Assembly: GCA_024123915.1 (NCBI GenBank)
Contig: CP099650.1
Span: 3,658,001 to 3,722,000, forward strand
Direction: 5' to 3'
From: Oxalobacteraceae bacterium OTU3CAMAD1
GTDB taxonomy: Bacteria; Pseudomonadota; Gammaproteobacteria; Burkholderiales; Burkholderiaceae_D
DNA: 64,000 nt
The notes beneath the pieces are model-generated. The model had not been told where the DNA came from and made no database searches. It worked only from the letters and a program-made list of their open reading frames with translations. How positions within the stretch are numbered: the first letter of the stretch is position 1; each line of letters begins with the position of its first letter. Of this stretch, positions 36,920-45,767 are shown one piece after another. Both the position numbers and the translations under genes were made by a program.

Positions 36920-39082
36920 TTAGACGCGGCTGGCCTCGAGCAGCAGCGCGCGCTCGAAGCGCAGCGTCACCTTGGGGGTGCCGGCACCGCCGCGCACCTC
37001 GCCCAGGTCGCGTCCGTCGACATAGTCGCGCAGGCGCCAGCGGCCGGCGCCAAGCCCGCGTATCTCCACCGGCCCGTCCCAGCGCGGCGCGTAGAAGGCG
37101 AAATACAGCCTGCCGTCCTTCTCCACGGCGTGGCCTTCGGGCTTGTCGAAGCCGATGTCGTACAGTTCGCCCCGGTATATGCCTTTGGGCAGCATCTTGT
37201 CGCGGTAAATGCCGATCCACTTGCGCCACTTGTCCTCGCGCTGCGGCGTCAGCAGGAAGCTGTCCTTCGGTTTGGGATCGACCGGCCAGGTGAACTTGGT
37301 CGACAGCACCGCGCCGATGCCGATGGTCGAGGCGAAATCCTCGCCGCCGTCGCTGAGTTCGACGTGGTCGCCCGCGTACGGCGCCGACGGCCCCATCAGC
37401 GCCTTCAGCGTCTTGCCCTTGTGGCGCACCTGCCACGACGACAGCGGGTCGGCGGCGGGCGCCTGGTTCATGTACGGCATGTTGTGGAAGGAGTAGGAGG
37501 TGCCGCAGGGGCACAGCTCGACCACCGCCTTCGGGTTGATTTCCATCGCGGTGTCGTACACCATCTTCCAGAAATCCTGCAGTTTCTCGACCGACTCCTC
37601 GGGACGCGCGTGCTTGTGGGCCGGGTTGTGGCAGGGCGCGACGCCGTTCAGGTGCTGGCCGTCGAGTTTGAGGCCCTGGTAGCCCCATTCGCCGAGGATC
37701 TTGCGCACCAAGTCGCGGGTCATGTCGATGGTGGGCTGGTAGGCCGGGCACAGGTACAGGCTGTTCCACCAGCTGACCAGTTGCGGGGCGCCGTCCTTGT
37801 CGAGCAATAGCATGTCGGTGTGGTCGTGCAGCAGGTCCGAGCCCGGGTCGACCGCGAGCGGCGTGATCCACAGGCGCGCCTTCAGGCCGGCTTCCTTGAT
37901 CGAGCCGACCAGGCCACGCATGTCGGCCTCGCCGCCGGGGAATTTCTTGGTGTCGAGCTTCCAGTCGCCCTCGTTGGTCTGCCAGCCGTCGTCGAGCACC
38001 GCCCATTCGAGGCCCAGTTCCTTGGCTTTTTTCAAGGTGCCGACCATCAGCGGGACCGTGAAATCGCGTTCGTAGCCCCAGGCGCACCAGATCGGCTCGT
38101 AGCATTCGTCGGGGCAGTCGGGCGAGCGCAGTCCGCGCTCGGCCATCACCTGGCGGTAGCGGTCCAGCGCGCCGAAGTAGTCACCCGTGTGCAGCGCCAG
38201 GAATGTGTCGAGCGTGGCTAGCGATTCGCCCGGTTGCAAGGTCGCTTCCAGTTCGCATTCGACGGCCAGCGCGGCGCCGCCCTTGACCGCGCGCACCGGC
38301 AGGGCCACCAGGCGGGGGACCGTGTCGATATGGCCGACGGCCAGGCCGCAGTCGCGCCGCCAGACGTCGGCCGCCGGCGTGCCGCTGCCGTAGTCGGAGG
38401 CGTTCATGCCCATGAAATTGCGCTGGTCAAAGCCGGCCGTCAGCGGCTGGACCCAGTCGCGCCGGTCCAGGTGGCTGGCGCCGGAGTAGGTCCAGAACTC
38501 TGGCTTGCGGCCGGCGGCGGGCTGCAAGGTGTGTGCGCTGTTGCTCCAGGCGGTGATGGCGAGCGGGGTGGCGCCGATGTTGCGGTAGCCGACGCGGATG
38601 ATGGCGAAGCCGGGATGACGGTCGTAGAAGGTGACGTTGACGGTCTTCTCGACGCCCTCGGCGGCCGCGCCGGTGAAGCGGTGGCGCACGCCGGCGCCGT
38701 GCGGGCCGTCGACGCGGTCGGCCGCCTGCGCCGTCAGCGCGAAGCGCTCGATCCAGCGGCCGTCTTTGAGCCGCAACCTTTCGCTGGGCGCGAAGGCGGT
38801 GATGGCGGCGGCGCGGGGCCCGTGTTTGGACACTACGCGGCAGCGCAGCTGGCTGTCGAATTCCAGCGCCATGGCAGCGTCGCCGATGCGCGCGACGTGC
38901 TTGCCGCCGCCCTTGGCGGTGGCCATTGTCGCCGCCTCGGCGGCCCAGGCGGTGGAGGCCACCGGCACCGCCACAGCCGTTCCGGCCAGCCATCCCAGCA
39001 GCGTGCGGCGCCGCTGGTCATGCTCCTTGTCGTGTCCCTGGTCCTTGTCCCGGTCGTTGGCTTTTTGATGCGCTTGCTTCAT
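36920..39082 (-). CDS. Secreted clan GH-D glycosidase (GH36-like alpha-galactosidase/alpha-N-acetylgalactosaminidase)
   Basis: A 720-residue enzyme with an unusually charged N-region followed by QRRRTLLGWLAGTAVAVPVA, a Tat-type signal. A beta-sandwich N-domain (about 60-300) precedes the barrel: CAWGYERDFTVPLMVGTLKK, WAVLDDGWQTNEGDW, the nucleophile-type motif GLKLDGQHL and the acid/base region MNQAPAADPLSSWQ. This order is that of clan D (GH27/GH36) retaining alpha-galactosidases. Given the GalNAc-type genes next to it, alpha-N-acetylgalactosaminidase activity is a reasonable alternative. GAGGAG precedes the ATG. It lies 63 bp after the DeoR-type regulator on the same strand. Confidence 0.8.
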   Translation of the reverse strand: MKQAHQKANDRDKDQGHDKEHDQRRRTLLGWLAGTAVAVPVASTAWAAEAATMATAKGGGKHVARIGDAAMALEFDSQLRCRVVSKHGPRAAAITAFAPSERLRLKDGRWIERFALTAQAADRVDGPHGAGVRHRFTGAAAEGVEKTVNVTFYDRHPGFAIIRVGYRNIGATPLAITAWSNSAHTLQPAAGRKPEFWTYSGASHLDRRDWVQPLTAGFDQRNFMGMNASDYGSGTPAADVWRRDCGLAVGHIDTVPRLVALPVRAVKGGAALAVECELEATLQPGESLATLDTFLALHTGDYFGALDRYRQVMAERGLRSPDCPDECYEPIWCAWGYERDFTVPLMVGTLKKAKELGLEWAVLDDGWQTNEGDWKLDTKKFPGGEADMRGLVGSIKEAGLKARLWITPLAVDPGSDLLHDHTDMLLLDKDGAPQLVSWWNSLYLCPAYQPTIDMTRDLVRKILGEWGYQGLKLDGQHLNGVAPCHNPAHKHARPEESVEKLQDFWKMVYDTAMEINPKAVVELCPCGTSYSFHNMPYMNQAPAADPLSSWQVRHKGKTLKALMGPSAPYAGDHVELSDGGEDFASTIGIGAVLSTKFTWPVDPKPKDSFLLTPQREDKWRKWIGIYRDKMLPKGIYRGELYDIGFDKPEGHAVEKDGRLYFAFYAPRWDGPVEIRGLGAGRWRLRDYVDGRDLGEVRGGAGTPKVTLRFERALLLEASRV

Positions 39083-39145
39083 ACATCTCCTCGTCTGTCT
39101 TGTAGGTGGACTGCTTGGCCGGCGCGGGGCGGCCGCAGCGACCGC

Positions 39146-39973
39146 CTACACCAGCACGACTTGTGCGCCGCGTGCCCGCAGCGCTTCGACCGTCTCCGGC
39201 GCCGCGCCGGCGTCGGTGATGATGCGGTCGACTTGTTCGATCTTCGCGATCACGGACAGGCTGCGCCGTCCGATCTTGGACGAGTCGCCCACCGCGACCA
39301 CGCTGCGCGCGATCTCCAGCATGCGCGAGTTCAGGCGCGCTTCCAGCAGATGCGGCGTCATCACGCCGATCTCCGGATCGAGGCCGTCGAAGCCGAGGAA
39401 CAGGATGTCCGCGTGCAGACCCTGCAACGCCGCCTCGGCCTGCGGCCCGCCCAAGGAATACGAACTGGGCCGCAGCACGCCGCCCAGCATGATCAACGTC
39501 ACGTGCGGCGCGCCGGCCAGCAGCACCGCGATGTTGAGCGCGTTGGTGATGACATTGATCGACTGCAGCTTCAGGCCGCGTATCTGCTTGGCGATTTCCG
39601 CCGTCGTCGTGCCCGAATCGAGCACGATGGTTTGTCCTTCGCCGATCAGTTGCACGGCCGCCTCGGCGATGCGCATCTTCTCGGCGCGGCGCAAGGTCTG
39701 CTTGACGCCGATCGGCAGGTCCTCGTCGGCCCGCTGGGCCAGCGCGCCGCCGCGCGTGCGCACCACCGCGCCGATCTCGGCCAATGCGTTCAGGTCGCTA
39801 CGGACGGTCACTTGCGAGATGTCGAACATCGTCACCAGTTCGGCCACCGTGATTCGGCCGCGCTCGGCGACCAGCTCGCGGATGTGGCGGCGCCGTTCTT
39901 CCACGAGCAGGTTGTTTTCGGCCGGCGCTTCCTTCGCTATGGCTTTCGTTTCCGTCTTCTGGGTTTTTTTCAT
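39146..39973 (-). CDS. agaR: DeoR-family transcriptional regulator (AgaR-like)
   Basis: A 275-residue regulator. Residues about 25-80 carry the DeoR helix-turn-helix (RRRHIRELVAERGRITVAEL, ISQVTVRSDLNALAEIG); the C-terminal effector domain has DSGTTTAEIAKQI and LFLGFDGLDPEIGV, typical of phosphosugar-responsive family members. The neighbouring AgaS and KbaZ-like genes suggest AgaR, the repressor of N-acetylgalactosamine use. An 18-bp motif 62 bp upstream of its ATG (40035-40052) is repeated twice at the receptor promoter, which suggests autoregulation and control of the cluster. The symbol is given by context. Confidence 0.8.
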   Translation of the reverse strand: MKKTQKTETKAIAKEAPAENNLLVEERRRHIRELVAERGRITVAELVTMFDISQVTVRSDLNALAEIGAVVRTRGGALAQRADEDLPIGVKQTLRRAEKMRIAEAAVQLIGEGQTIVLDSGTTTAEIAKQIRGLKLQSINVITNALNIAVLLAGAPHVTLIMLGGVLRPSSYSLGGPQAEAALQGLHADILFLGFDGLDPEIGVMTPHLLEARLNSRMLEIARSVVAVGDSSKIGRRSLSVIAKIEQVDRIITDAGAAPETVEALRARGAQVVLV

Positions 39974-40034
39974 TGCCGATCTTTCCGATTTTGCGCAAAT
40001 AAAGAGTGTTCCCGATGATACAGGACGCCCGGCG

Positions 40035-40052
40035 CGAAAAGAATCGAAAGTT
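40035..40052 (-). promoter_or_regulatory. AACTTTCGA-N4-TTTCG site before the DeoR-family gene
   Basis: On the minus strand this reads AACTTTCGA, TTCT, TTTCG. All 14 fixed positions are identical to the two copies at 48630 and 48703. The two TTTC blocks are 10 bp apart, one helical turn, like the tandem CTTTC blocks described for E. coli AgaR sites. It lies 62 bp upstream of the regulator start, fitting autoregulation. Confidence 0.7.
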
Positions 40053-40068
40053 CGGCGCTATTCTTTGT

Positions 40069-41178
40069 TCAACCCCCGGAGGCCCTTGCCGGCGCGTTTT
40101 GCCAGGCGTTCGGGAAGGTTTTTTCGGCGTTTTCACGGAACAGCTTGTCGATCACCGCGCGCGGCAGCGACAGGCCGCGCACCGGCGCATCCAGTTCCGG
40201 CACCGTGAGGGTGTCGCCGGTGGCGAAGTAGCGCCAGTCGCGCCGCCAGACGGTGTGCAGGTCCTTGGCGAAATCGGCGTCGGCCTGGTCGGCCGATTGC
40301 GCAAGATCGGAGCCGTACATCAGGCGGTCCTGATAGCGGACGAAGAACGCCCGCACCCGCCCGAGATCGTGCTGCGACTGGTACTGCAATTGGCCGATGC
40401 GCGCGGCGACATCGACATTCACGGTGGGGTGGGTGTCGAGGAAGCGCGCGAGGCTGTCTATGTCCCATTCGAGCGACGCCAGGTGGACGCCGGTGAAGCG
40501 GAGTTTCGGATGCTTGGCCAGCAGGCGGTCGCGCGCGGCCATCTGTTGTTCGTAGCTTGGCATCTCGGGGTGCCGGTACATGTGGTAGGCCGGATGGGCC
40601 TTGAAATATTCGCGGTCGCTGTTGACTGTCATTTTTTCGAGCGGCAGCCAGCAGTTGTGCGGTTCGCCCTGGTGGCCCAGCACCATGGTGCCGCGCCGGG
40701 TCAGGCCGTCGAACAGACGGTCGAAGCGGGCGTCGTCGACCATCACCAGTTTGCCGGTGGCGTCGCGCAGGTCCATGCCGATGTTTTTCCAGACCTTGAC
40801 GCCGACGGCGCCGTCGGCCAGGGCGGCGTCGAGGTCTTTTAGCGTTGCTTCTGTCCAGCCGGGCTGCTCGAAGCCTTTGGTGGAGAACGTGGCGACCCAG
40901 GCGACGTCCTTCGGGTGGGCGTGCGCCAGTTTGCTGGCGACCTGCCGTTGACGCGCCGGGGGAGGGAAGTCGCCGTAGTCGACGTTGATGGTCAGCGCGC
41001 GGAAGTTGTCCTTGCGGGCTTGCGCGAGGTAGGCGGTCTGGCTGTCGCCGTGCAGGTGCAGGTGGGCGTCGATCTTCGGCACTTTGTCGAAGTCGGCCAT
41101 GGTGTAGTTGTCGTCGGCTGCGCGGGCGGGCAGCGCGGCCAGTGCGGCGAATAGCATTGAAATGAGAGTGGAACGCAT
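40069..41178 (-). CDS. Exported amidohydrolase-family protein (amidohydrolase 2 type)
   Basis: A 369-residue protein with a signal peptide (LISMLFAALAALPARA) and an amidohydrolase-2-like TIM barrel: the metal motif is KIDAHLHLHGD (HxH), followed by VLGHQGEPHNCW, FTGVHLASLEWD and the terminal aspartate in RLMYGSDLAQ. It should hydrolyse or decarboxylate a small cyclic or amide substrate in the periplasm; it is not a recognisable NagA-type deacetylase. GAGGA precedes the ATG. It lies between the kinase gene and the DeoR-family gene, same strand, separated from the kinase by a REP-like element. Confidence 0.8.
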   Translation of the reverse strand: MRSTLISMLFAALAALPARAADDNYTMADFDKVPKIDAHLHLHGDSQTAYLAQARKDNFRALTINVDYGDFPPPARQRQVASKLAHAHPKDVAWVATFSTKGFEQPGWTEATLKDLDAALADGAVGVKVWKNIGMDLRDATGKLVMVDDARFDRLFDGLTRRGTMVLGHQGEPHNCWLPLEKMTVNSDREYFKAHPAYHMYRHPEMPSYEQQMAARDRLLAKHPKLRFTGVHLASLEWDIDSLARFLDTHPTVNVDVAARIGQLQYQSQHDLGRVRAFFVRYQDRLMYGSDLAQSADQADADFAKDLHTVWRRDWRYFATGDTLTVPELDAPVRGLSLPRAVIDKLFRENAEKTFPNAWQNAPARASGG

Positions 41179-41227
41179 TGGTGCTTCCTCTTGTATTGGT
41201 GGTTGCGTATGCCGGGTGTCCGCATGC

Positions 41228-41336
41228 ATGGCCGATTACGCTTCGCTAATCCGCCCTACGTGTATCTGTGGTCTCGTGCTTGTCTGGACCACGGTTGCAC
41301 GTAGGGCGGATTAGGCGGAACGCCGTAATCGGCCAT
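41228..41336. repeat. REP-like inverted repeat, copy 2
   Basis: Arms 41228-41260 and 41300-41336 are near-identical to the arms of the copy at 7473-7566, in opposite order, with a 39-bp loop. The second arm ends at the base next to the stop codon of the sugar-kinase gene (41337). It separates the kinase gene from the amidohydrolase gene, where it may stabilise the upstream operon transcript. Confidence 0.85.
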
Positions 41337-42350
41337 TTATGCGCCGTGGCGCCGCATCGTATGGCCAATCATGTCGGGCCAACCGGTCCTAAATTCCGCC
41401 AATCTCCGCAACGCGACCGCGTCGAGCGGCGTGCCGGCGTTACGGGCGGCGTACAGCGCGGCGCCAATCACCGGCGCGAACAGCGGCGGCGACACCCGGT
41501 ACGGGCGGGCGCGGCCCGCCAGCGCCTTGGTGAGCGACACCCGCAACGGTCCGTCCGGTCCAACCAGCCCGCCGGTGAATGACACCGCGACATCGACATC
41601 GTCCGCCACGCCCAAGGTGGCGCGCACGGCGTCGACCAGGTCCGCCAGCTCCCCGGCGGCGGCCTCGATGATCGCCACGGCCTTGCGGTCGCCAAGCGCG
41701 GCGGCCTCGCTCACCAGACGCGACAAGCTCGCCACGCCGCTGCGTTCCCGCTTCAGATCGCCGTAGACCACGCCACACAGGTCCAGGTCCTCTTCCAGCG
41801 ACAGGCGCTGGCGCACCAATTCATACAGTTCGCCGCGCGGCACCCGGCCGTCGCTCATGCGCGAAAACAAACCCAGCCCGGCGCGGGCGATCCAGTGCGC
41901 CGAACCCTCGTCGCTGAACAATTCACCCCAGCCGCCGGCACGCGCCTGCCTGCCGGCGACCTCGCCGTAGGCCATCGAGCCGGTGCCGGCGATGATGCTG
42001 ATGCCGTCGGCACAGCCCAGCGAGCCCGCCCAGCTGCACACCATGTCGTTGCCGCAGCGGTAGCGGTGGTGGCCGAGGATGGCGCGCGGCAGCGCGTCGA
42101 GCGCGGGCATCACGGCGCGGTCTTCGCCGTAGGCGGGCAAGCCGAAAAAAGCTTGCGCGATGTCGTCGGCGCCGACGCCCGCGGCGGCGAACAGCGCGCG
42201 GCAGCCGCGCTCCAGCATCGCGGCGGCGCCTTCCAGTCCCACTTCAAGATAGTAGGCGCTGCCTTCCTCGTGCCGCGCGCGCACGTTGCCGTCCGCGTCC
42301 ACCAGTGCGAACGCGGTCTTGGTGCCGCCGCCGTCAACGCCCAGAAACAT
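41337..42350 (-). CDS. BadF/BadG-type sugar kinase (N-acetylhexosamine kinase)
   Basis: A 337-residue ASKHA-fold kinase of the BadF/BadG/BcrA/BcrD ATPase family. The phosphate-1 motif FLGVDGGGTKTAFALVD is at the N-terminus, GISIIAGTGSMAYGEV forms the adenosine/phosphate-2 region, and ARAGGWGELFSDEGSAHWI is the sugar-kinase signature seen in N-acetylglucosamine kinases. It probably phosphorylates GalNAc or galactosamine after uptake, replacing a PTS. The ATG at 42350 (GAAGGA upstream) is preferred over a GTG at 42365. It overlaps the end of the AgaS gene by 17 bp. Confidence 0.87.
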   Translation of the reverse strand: MFLGVDGGGTKTAFALVDADGNVRARHEEGSAYYLEVGLEGAAAMLERGCRALFAAAGVGADDIAQAFFGLPAYGEDRAVMPALDALPRAILGHHRYRCGNDMVCSWAGSLGCADGISIIAGTGSMAYGEVAGRQARAGGWGELFSDEGSAHWIARAGLGLFSRMSDGRVPRGELYELVRQRLSLEEDLDLCGVVYGDLKRERSGVASLSRLVSEAAALGDRKAVAIIEAAAGELADLVDAVRATLGVADDVDVAVSFTGGLVGPDGPLRVSLTKALAGRARPYRVSPPLFAPVIGAALYAARNAGTPLDAVALRRLAEFRTGWPDMIGHTMRRHGA

Positions 42351-43524
42351 CGTTTTTTCCTTCACATGGATAGATCGTCACGCCGCGCACCACGCGGTTG
42401 ACCGTGCCCGAGACGCTTGGCGTATCCGGGCGCAGGCCGAGGTCGAGCGATTGCAGCAGCGCGTAGCTTTGGCAGAATACGATATACGGCAGCGCCAGCG
42501 CCAGTTCATCGGCGTGGTCCATGCCGTCCAGCAGCAGGCAATCGTTCCCCAGCGCCGGGTCGGCGATGCCGCTCAGCGCCAGGACGCGGCCGGCGCGCCC
42601 GTCGTTGCGCAGCTCGCGCAGCAGGTCGAGATCGTAGCGGCGCGCGTGCGTGTCGTTCGACAGCATGACCACCACCAAGGTGCTGTCGTTGACGATGGTC
42701 TTCGGTCCGTGGCGGAAGCCCAGCGGCGAATCGAACAGCGCCACCACTTGGCCGTCGGTCAGTTCCAGCAGTTTCAGCGCGGCCTCGCGCGCCAAGCCGC
42801 GCAGCTCGTTGCTGCCGAGGTAGACGACGCGGTCGAAGCGCCGCGCCACCAGCTCGCTCAGCAGCGGCAGGGCGCTATGCAGCAGCTGGCGTGCGGCGGC
42901 CGATGGCGCTTGCACGGCGTCGTCCGCGACCGCGTCGAACGCCAACGCAGCCGACAGCAGCATCGAGGTGAAGCTGGTGGTCATGGCAAAGCCACGGTCA
43001 TGCGTCGCCTCCGGCAGCAGGATTGCCAGCGCGTTGCTGCAGCCCTCTGCCATGCGATACAGCTCGCCATCGGCGTTGCAGGTGATGACCAGGTGGTGCA
43101 CGTTGGCGACCAGTTGGTCGGCCAGCGCCACGGCGGCCACGCTTTCCGGGCTGCTGCCGGAGCGGCCGAACGAGACCAGCAGGGTCGGCACCGCCGGTTG
43201 CAGGAACGATAGCGGACCGGATACCAGGTCGGTGGTCGGCACGGCCTCCGCGCGCAGGCCTTGGCGCAGCAGGGCGGGGACCAGGCATTCGCCGATGAAG
43301 GCCGAAGTGCCGGCGCCGGTCAGCACGATGCGCAGGTCCGGCCGCGCCAGCAGCGGGGCGAGGAAGGCGTCGACGTCGGCGCGCCGGCTTTTCAGCAGTT
43401 CGGCGATCTTCGGCCAGACGGCGCCTTGTTGTGCGACTTCGCGCGCCGTCAGGCCCGCGCCCGCCGCGTCCAGCCGGTCCTCGTCGATACCGAGGATGCT
43501 TGTTTTACTGTCCACTACTAACAT
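42334..43524 (-). CDS. agaS: SIS-domain sugar isomerase/deaminase AgaS
   Basis: A 396-residue protein with two SIS domains: LTGAGTSAFIGECLVPAL and VSFGRSGSSPESVAAV in the first, VVYLGSNELRGLAREAALK and FDSPLGFRHGPKTIVND in the second. The size and the FRHGPKTIV motif fit AgaS, the galactosamine-6-phosphate deaminase/isomerase that yields tagatose-6-phosphate. AGGAG precedes the ATG. It overlaps the KbaZ-like gene by 7 bp and the kinase gene by 17 bp, so all three are translated together. Confidence 0.88.
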   Translation of the reverse strand: MLVVDSKTSILGIDEDRLDAAGAGLTAREVAQQGAVWPKIAELLKSRRADVDAFLAPLLARPDLRIVLTGAGTSAFIGECLVPALLRQGLRAEAVPTTDLVSGPLSFLQPAVPTLLVSFGRSGSSPESVAAVALADQLVANVHHLVITCNADGELYRMAEGCSNALAILLPEATHDRGFAMTTSFTSMLLSAALAFDAVADDAVQAPSAAARQLLHSALPLLSELVARRFDRVVYLGSNELRGLAREAALKLLELTDGQVVALFDSPLGFRHGPKTIVNDSTLVVVMLSNDTHARRYDLDLLRELRNDGRAGRVLALSGIADPALGNDCLLLDGMDHADELALALPYIVFCQSYALLQSLDLGLRPDTPSVSGTVNRVVRGVTIYPCEGKNDVSGR

Positions 43525-44819
43525 GTTTCCAACTCCTTTGTTGCGGCGCCTGCCGTGCAGGCGTCCATATATTGACGCAGTACTTTGGCCACGCCTTCCT
43601 TGAGCAAGTCTGCCGGACGGTTGGGCAGGCGGCCTTCGCGCACCGCTTCGTACTGGGCCGGCAGGTACTGGCTCAGCAGGGTCAGCGGCGGCGCGTTGTG
43701 TTCCAGGTAATCGATCAGAGCGGTCTGGGCTTGCTGGATCGCCGGGTGCGGCCAGTAGTAGCGAATCCGGTCGCTCAGGCTGTACTGTTGGTCGAAGCGG
43801 GCGCGCACCGGATCGCCGTAGTACTTGAGCCAGTAGCCGGGTTCGGCGCGCATGGTCTCCAGCACAACGTTCTTGAAGTTCGAGCCGGGGCGGCCGTCGA
43901 GCATTTCCTCCTCGATGTCGGCCAGCGCCCACAGCGTCTCGCGCAGCGCGAAGGTCAGGCCGGGGCCGACCTTGAGGATGGCGAAATGGTCGCGCACCAG
44001 CGCGGCCAGGCTGTCGCGGATCTGGTAGTCGGTCGAATGGGCCTCGTAGACCAGGGTGGATTCGCCCTCGATGAAGCGGCTCAACTCGCGCGCCTTTTCC
44101 GGCCTGTAGTCGATCACCTTGTGGTGGTCGAACTCGACGCCGGGCTGCACCACCAGTCCGACCACGCGCGGCCACGCGGCGTGCAGGCCGGCTTCGGCAA
44201 AGGCTGCGCGGTGTACGGCGCTGGTGGCGGCGGCGGCCTGCGGCGTGGTGACCGCCAGTTCGTCGAGGTCCTCATGCGCGCCGCCGGGCACCGGCACTTC
44301 GGTGCCGACAATGTAGACCGGGGCCTCGCCGCCGGCTTGCTTCCAGGCGGTTTCGGCGACCGCGCACAGACGGGCCGCGCGGCGGGCGACGATGGCGTCG
44401 GGCAGGGGCACCGGATCGCCTGCGCAGGACATCGAGCAGTCCAGGTGGATCTTGCGGAAGCCGGCCAGCACGTATTGTTCGATCAGCAGTTCGGCTTTCG
44501 CCATGGCGTCGTCGGCCGGCTGGTCCTGCCAGGCGTTCGGGCCCAGATGGTCGCCGCCCAGCAGCACGCGTTCACGCGCCAGGCCGACCTTGTCGGCGAT
44601 GCCGTGCACGAAGTCGCGGAAGGTGGCCGGCGTCATGCCGGTGTAGCCGCCATCCTGGTTGACCTGGTTGGAGGTGGCCTCGATCAGCACCGGCTCGCCG
44701 GCGGCGGCCGCCACTTCCATGGCCGCTTCGATCACCAGCGGATGGGCCGAGCACACCGAATAGATGCCGGCCGCTTCGCCGGCCTTGTGGCGCCGCACCA
44801 GATTGAGAAGATATTGCAT
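43518..44819 (-). CDS. kbaZ: D-tagatose-bisphosphate aldolase non-catalytic subunit (KbaZ/GatZ family)
   Basis: A 433-residue member of the GatZ/KbaZ family, with GIYSVCSAHPLVIEAAM at the N-terminus and GGYTGMTPATFRDFV, LLGGDHLGPNAWQDQPADDA and KIHLDCSMSCAGDPVPLPD in the barrel. In E. coli it supports the catalytic aldolase KbaY/GatY; in some other bacteria this family has been proposed to be the tagatose-6-phosphate kinase. No catalytic subunit gene is in the window. It sits between the transporter and agaS genes. AAGGA precedes the ATG. Confidence 0.9.
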   Translation of the reverse strand: MQYLLNLVRRHKAGEAAGIYSVCSAHPLVIEAAMEVAAAAGEPVLIEATSNQVNQDGGYTGMTPATFRDFVHGIADKVGLARERVLLGGDHLGPNAWQDQPADDAMAKAELLIEQYVLAGFRKIHLDCSMSCAGDPVPLPDAIVARRAARLCAVAETAWKQAGGEAPVYIVGTEVPVPGGAHEDLDELAVTTPQAAAATSAVHRAAFAEAGLHAAWPRVVGLVVQPGVEFDHHKVIDYRPEKARELSRFIEGESTLVYEAHSTDYQIRDSLAALVRDHFAILKVGPGLTFALRETLWALADIEEEMLDGRPGSNFKNVVLETMRAEPGYWLKYYGDPVRARFDQQYSLSDRIRYYWPHPAIQQAQTALIDYLEHNAPPLTLLSQYLPAQYEAVREGRLPNRPADLLKEGVAKVLRQYMDACTAGAATKELETC

Positions 44820-44844
44820 GTCAGGTTCCTTGAAGTCTGTGTGT

Positions 44845-45765
44845 TCAGGCGGATGGGTTGTCGTCCGGCTGCAGCGCCAGGCACAGCGCTGCAGCAAGCG
44901 ACAGTGCGATGCCGGCAAGCTTGTAGCCGTTCGGCAGCGTGGCCGCCACGGTCATGGCGATGACCGTGGTCAGCAGCGGCGCGCCGGCATTGACCATTGG
45001 CGAGACCACCAGCGCCTTCCCGTGCCGGAAGGCGTGCACCAGGGTGAGGGCGCCGACCGCGTTGAGGATTTGCGTGACGGCTGCCAGCAGCGGTCCGCTT
45101 GGGCCGTAGTTGATCGGCTGCGAGAAGTCGGTCATCGCCAGCGCCACCGGAATGAAGAGCAGGGCGCTGGCGGTCATGTAGAAGAAGATGCTCTCCGCGT
45201 CCATGCTGGCGTTGGCCAGTTTCATGAAGTAGGCCTGCAAACCCCAGGCCAGCAACACGCCGATGGCCAGCACGAACCATAGCCCGTACTGTCGTGGCGC
45301 GCCGCCCGGCGTGAAGTCGAAGAGCGGCAGCGCGCACACCGCCAGCACGATGCCTGCCACGCCGAGCATGCCTGTGCGCTCGCGCAGGAACAGGTAGGAC
45401 AGCGCGATGGTGATCACCGGCGACAGCGAAATCAGCGGGAATATCAGATAGGTCGGCCCGGCCTTGACGGCGTAGAACAGGATCATCTGTCCGCCCGCGC
45501 CGAGCAGGCCGATGGTGAGGCCGAAGGCGATGGAGCGGCCGTCGCGCCGCACCCGCCAGCCGTTGCGCGCCAATACCAGCAGGGCTGGCGGCACCATCGT
45601 CAGCGCCCACACAACGTAGATCAGCGTTTCGGGAAAGCCGTTCTGGCCGGGCAGGCCGGCGAAGGCGCCCCACACGCCCCACAACAAGGTGGTGGTCAGC
45701 GCGTAGCCGAGCCAACCGGTGGGACGCGCGCCGGCTTTGTTCGTCATCGTTATCGAAGAGGTCAT
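44845..45765 (-). CDS. EamA/DMT-family inner-membrane transporter
   Basis: A 306-residue membrane protein with ten predicted hydrophobic segments in two EamA-type halves, for example ALTTTLLWGVWGAFAGL, TYLIFPLISLSPVITIALSY and LVVSPMVNAGAPLLTTVIAM. Placement directly after the TonB receptor gene (2-bp gap) and before the aminosugar genes suggests inner-membrane uptake of the sugar, in place of an ABC or PTS system. Its start lies inside a longer open frame that overlaps the receptor; the ATG at 45765 is used since it directly follows the receptor stop. Confidence 0.85.
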   Translation of the reverse strand: MTSSITMTNKAGARPTGWLGYALTTTLLWGVWGAFAGLPGQNGFPETLIYVVWALTMVPPALLVLARNGWRVRRDGRSIAFGLTIGLLGAGGQMILFYAVKAGPTYLIFPLISLSPVITIALSYLFLRERTGMLGVAGIVLAVCALPLFDFTPGGAPRQYGLWFVLAIGVLLAWGLQAYFMKLANASMDAESIFFYMTASALLFIPVALAMTDFSQPINYGPSGPLLAAVTQILNAVGALTLVHAFRHGKALVVSPMVNAGAPLLTTVIAMTVAATLPNGYKLAGIALSLAAALCLALQPDDNPSA

Positions 45766-45767
45766 GT

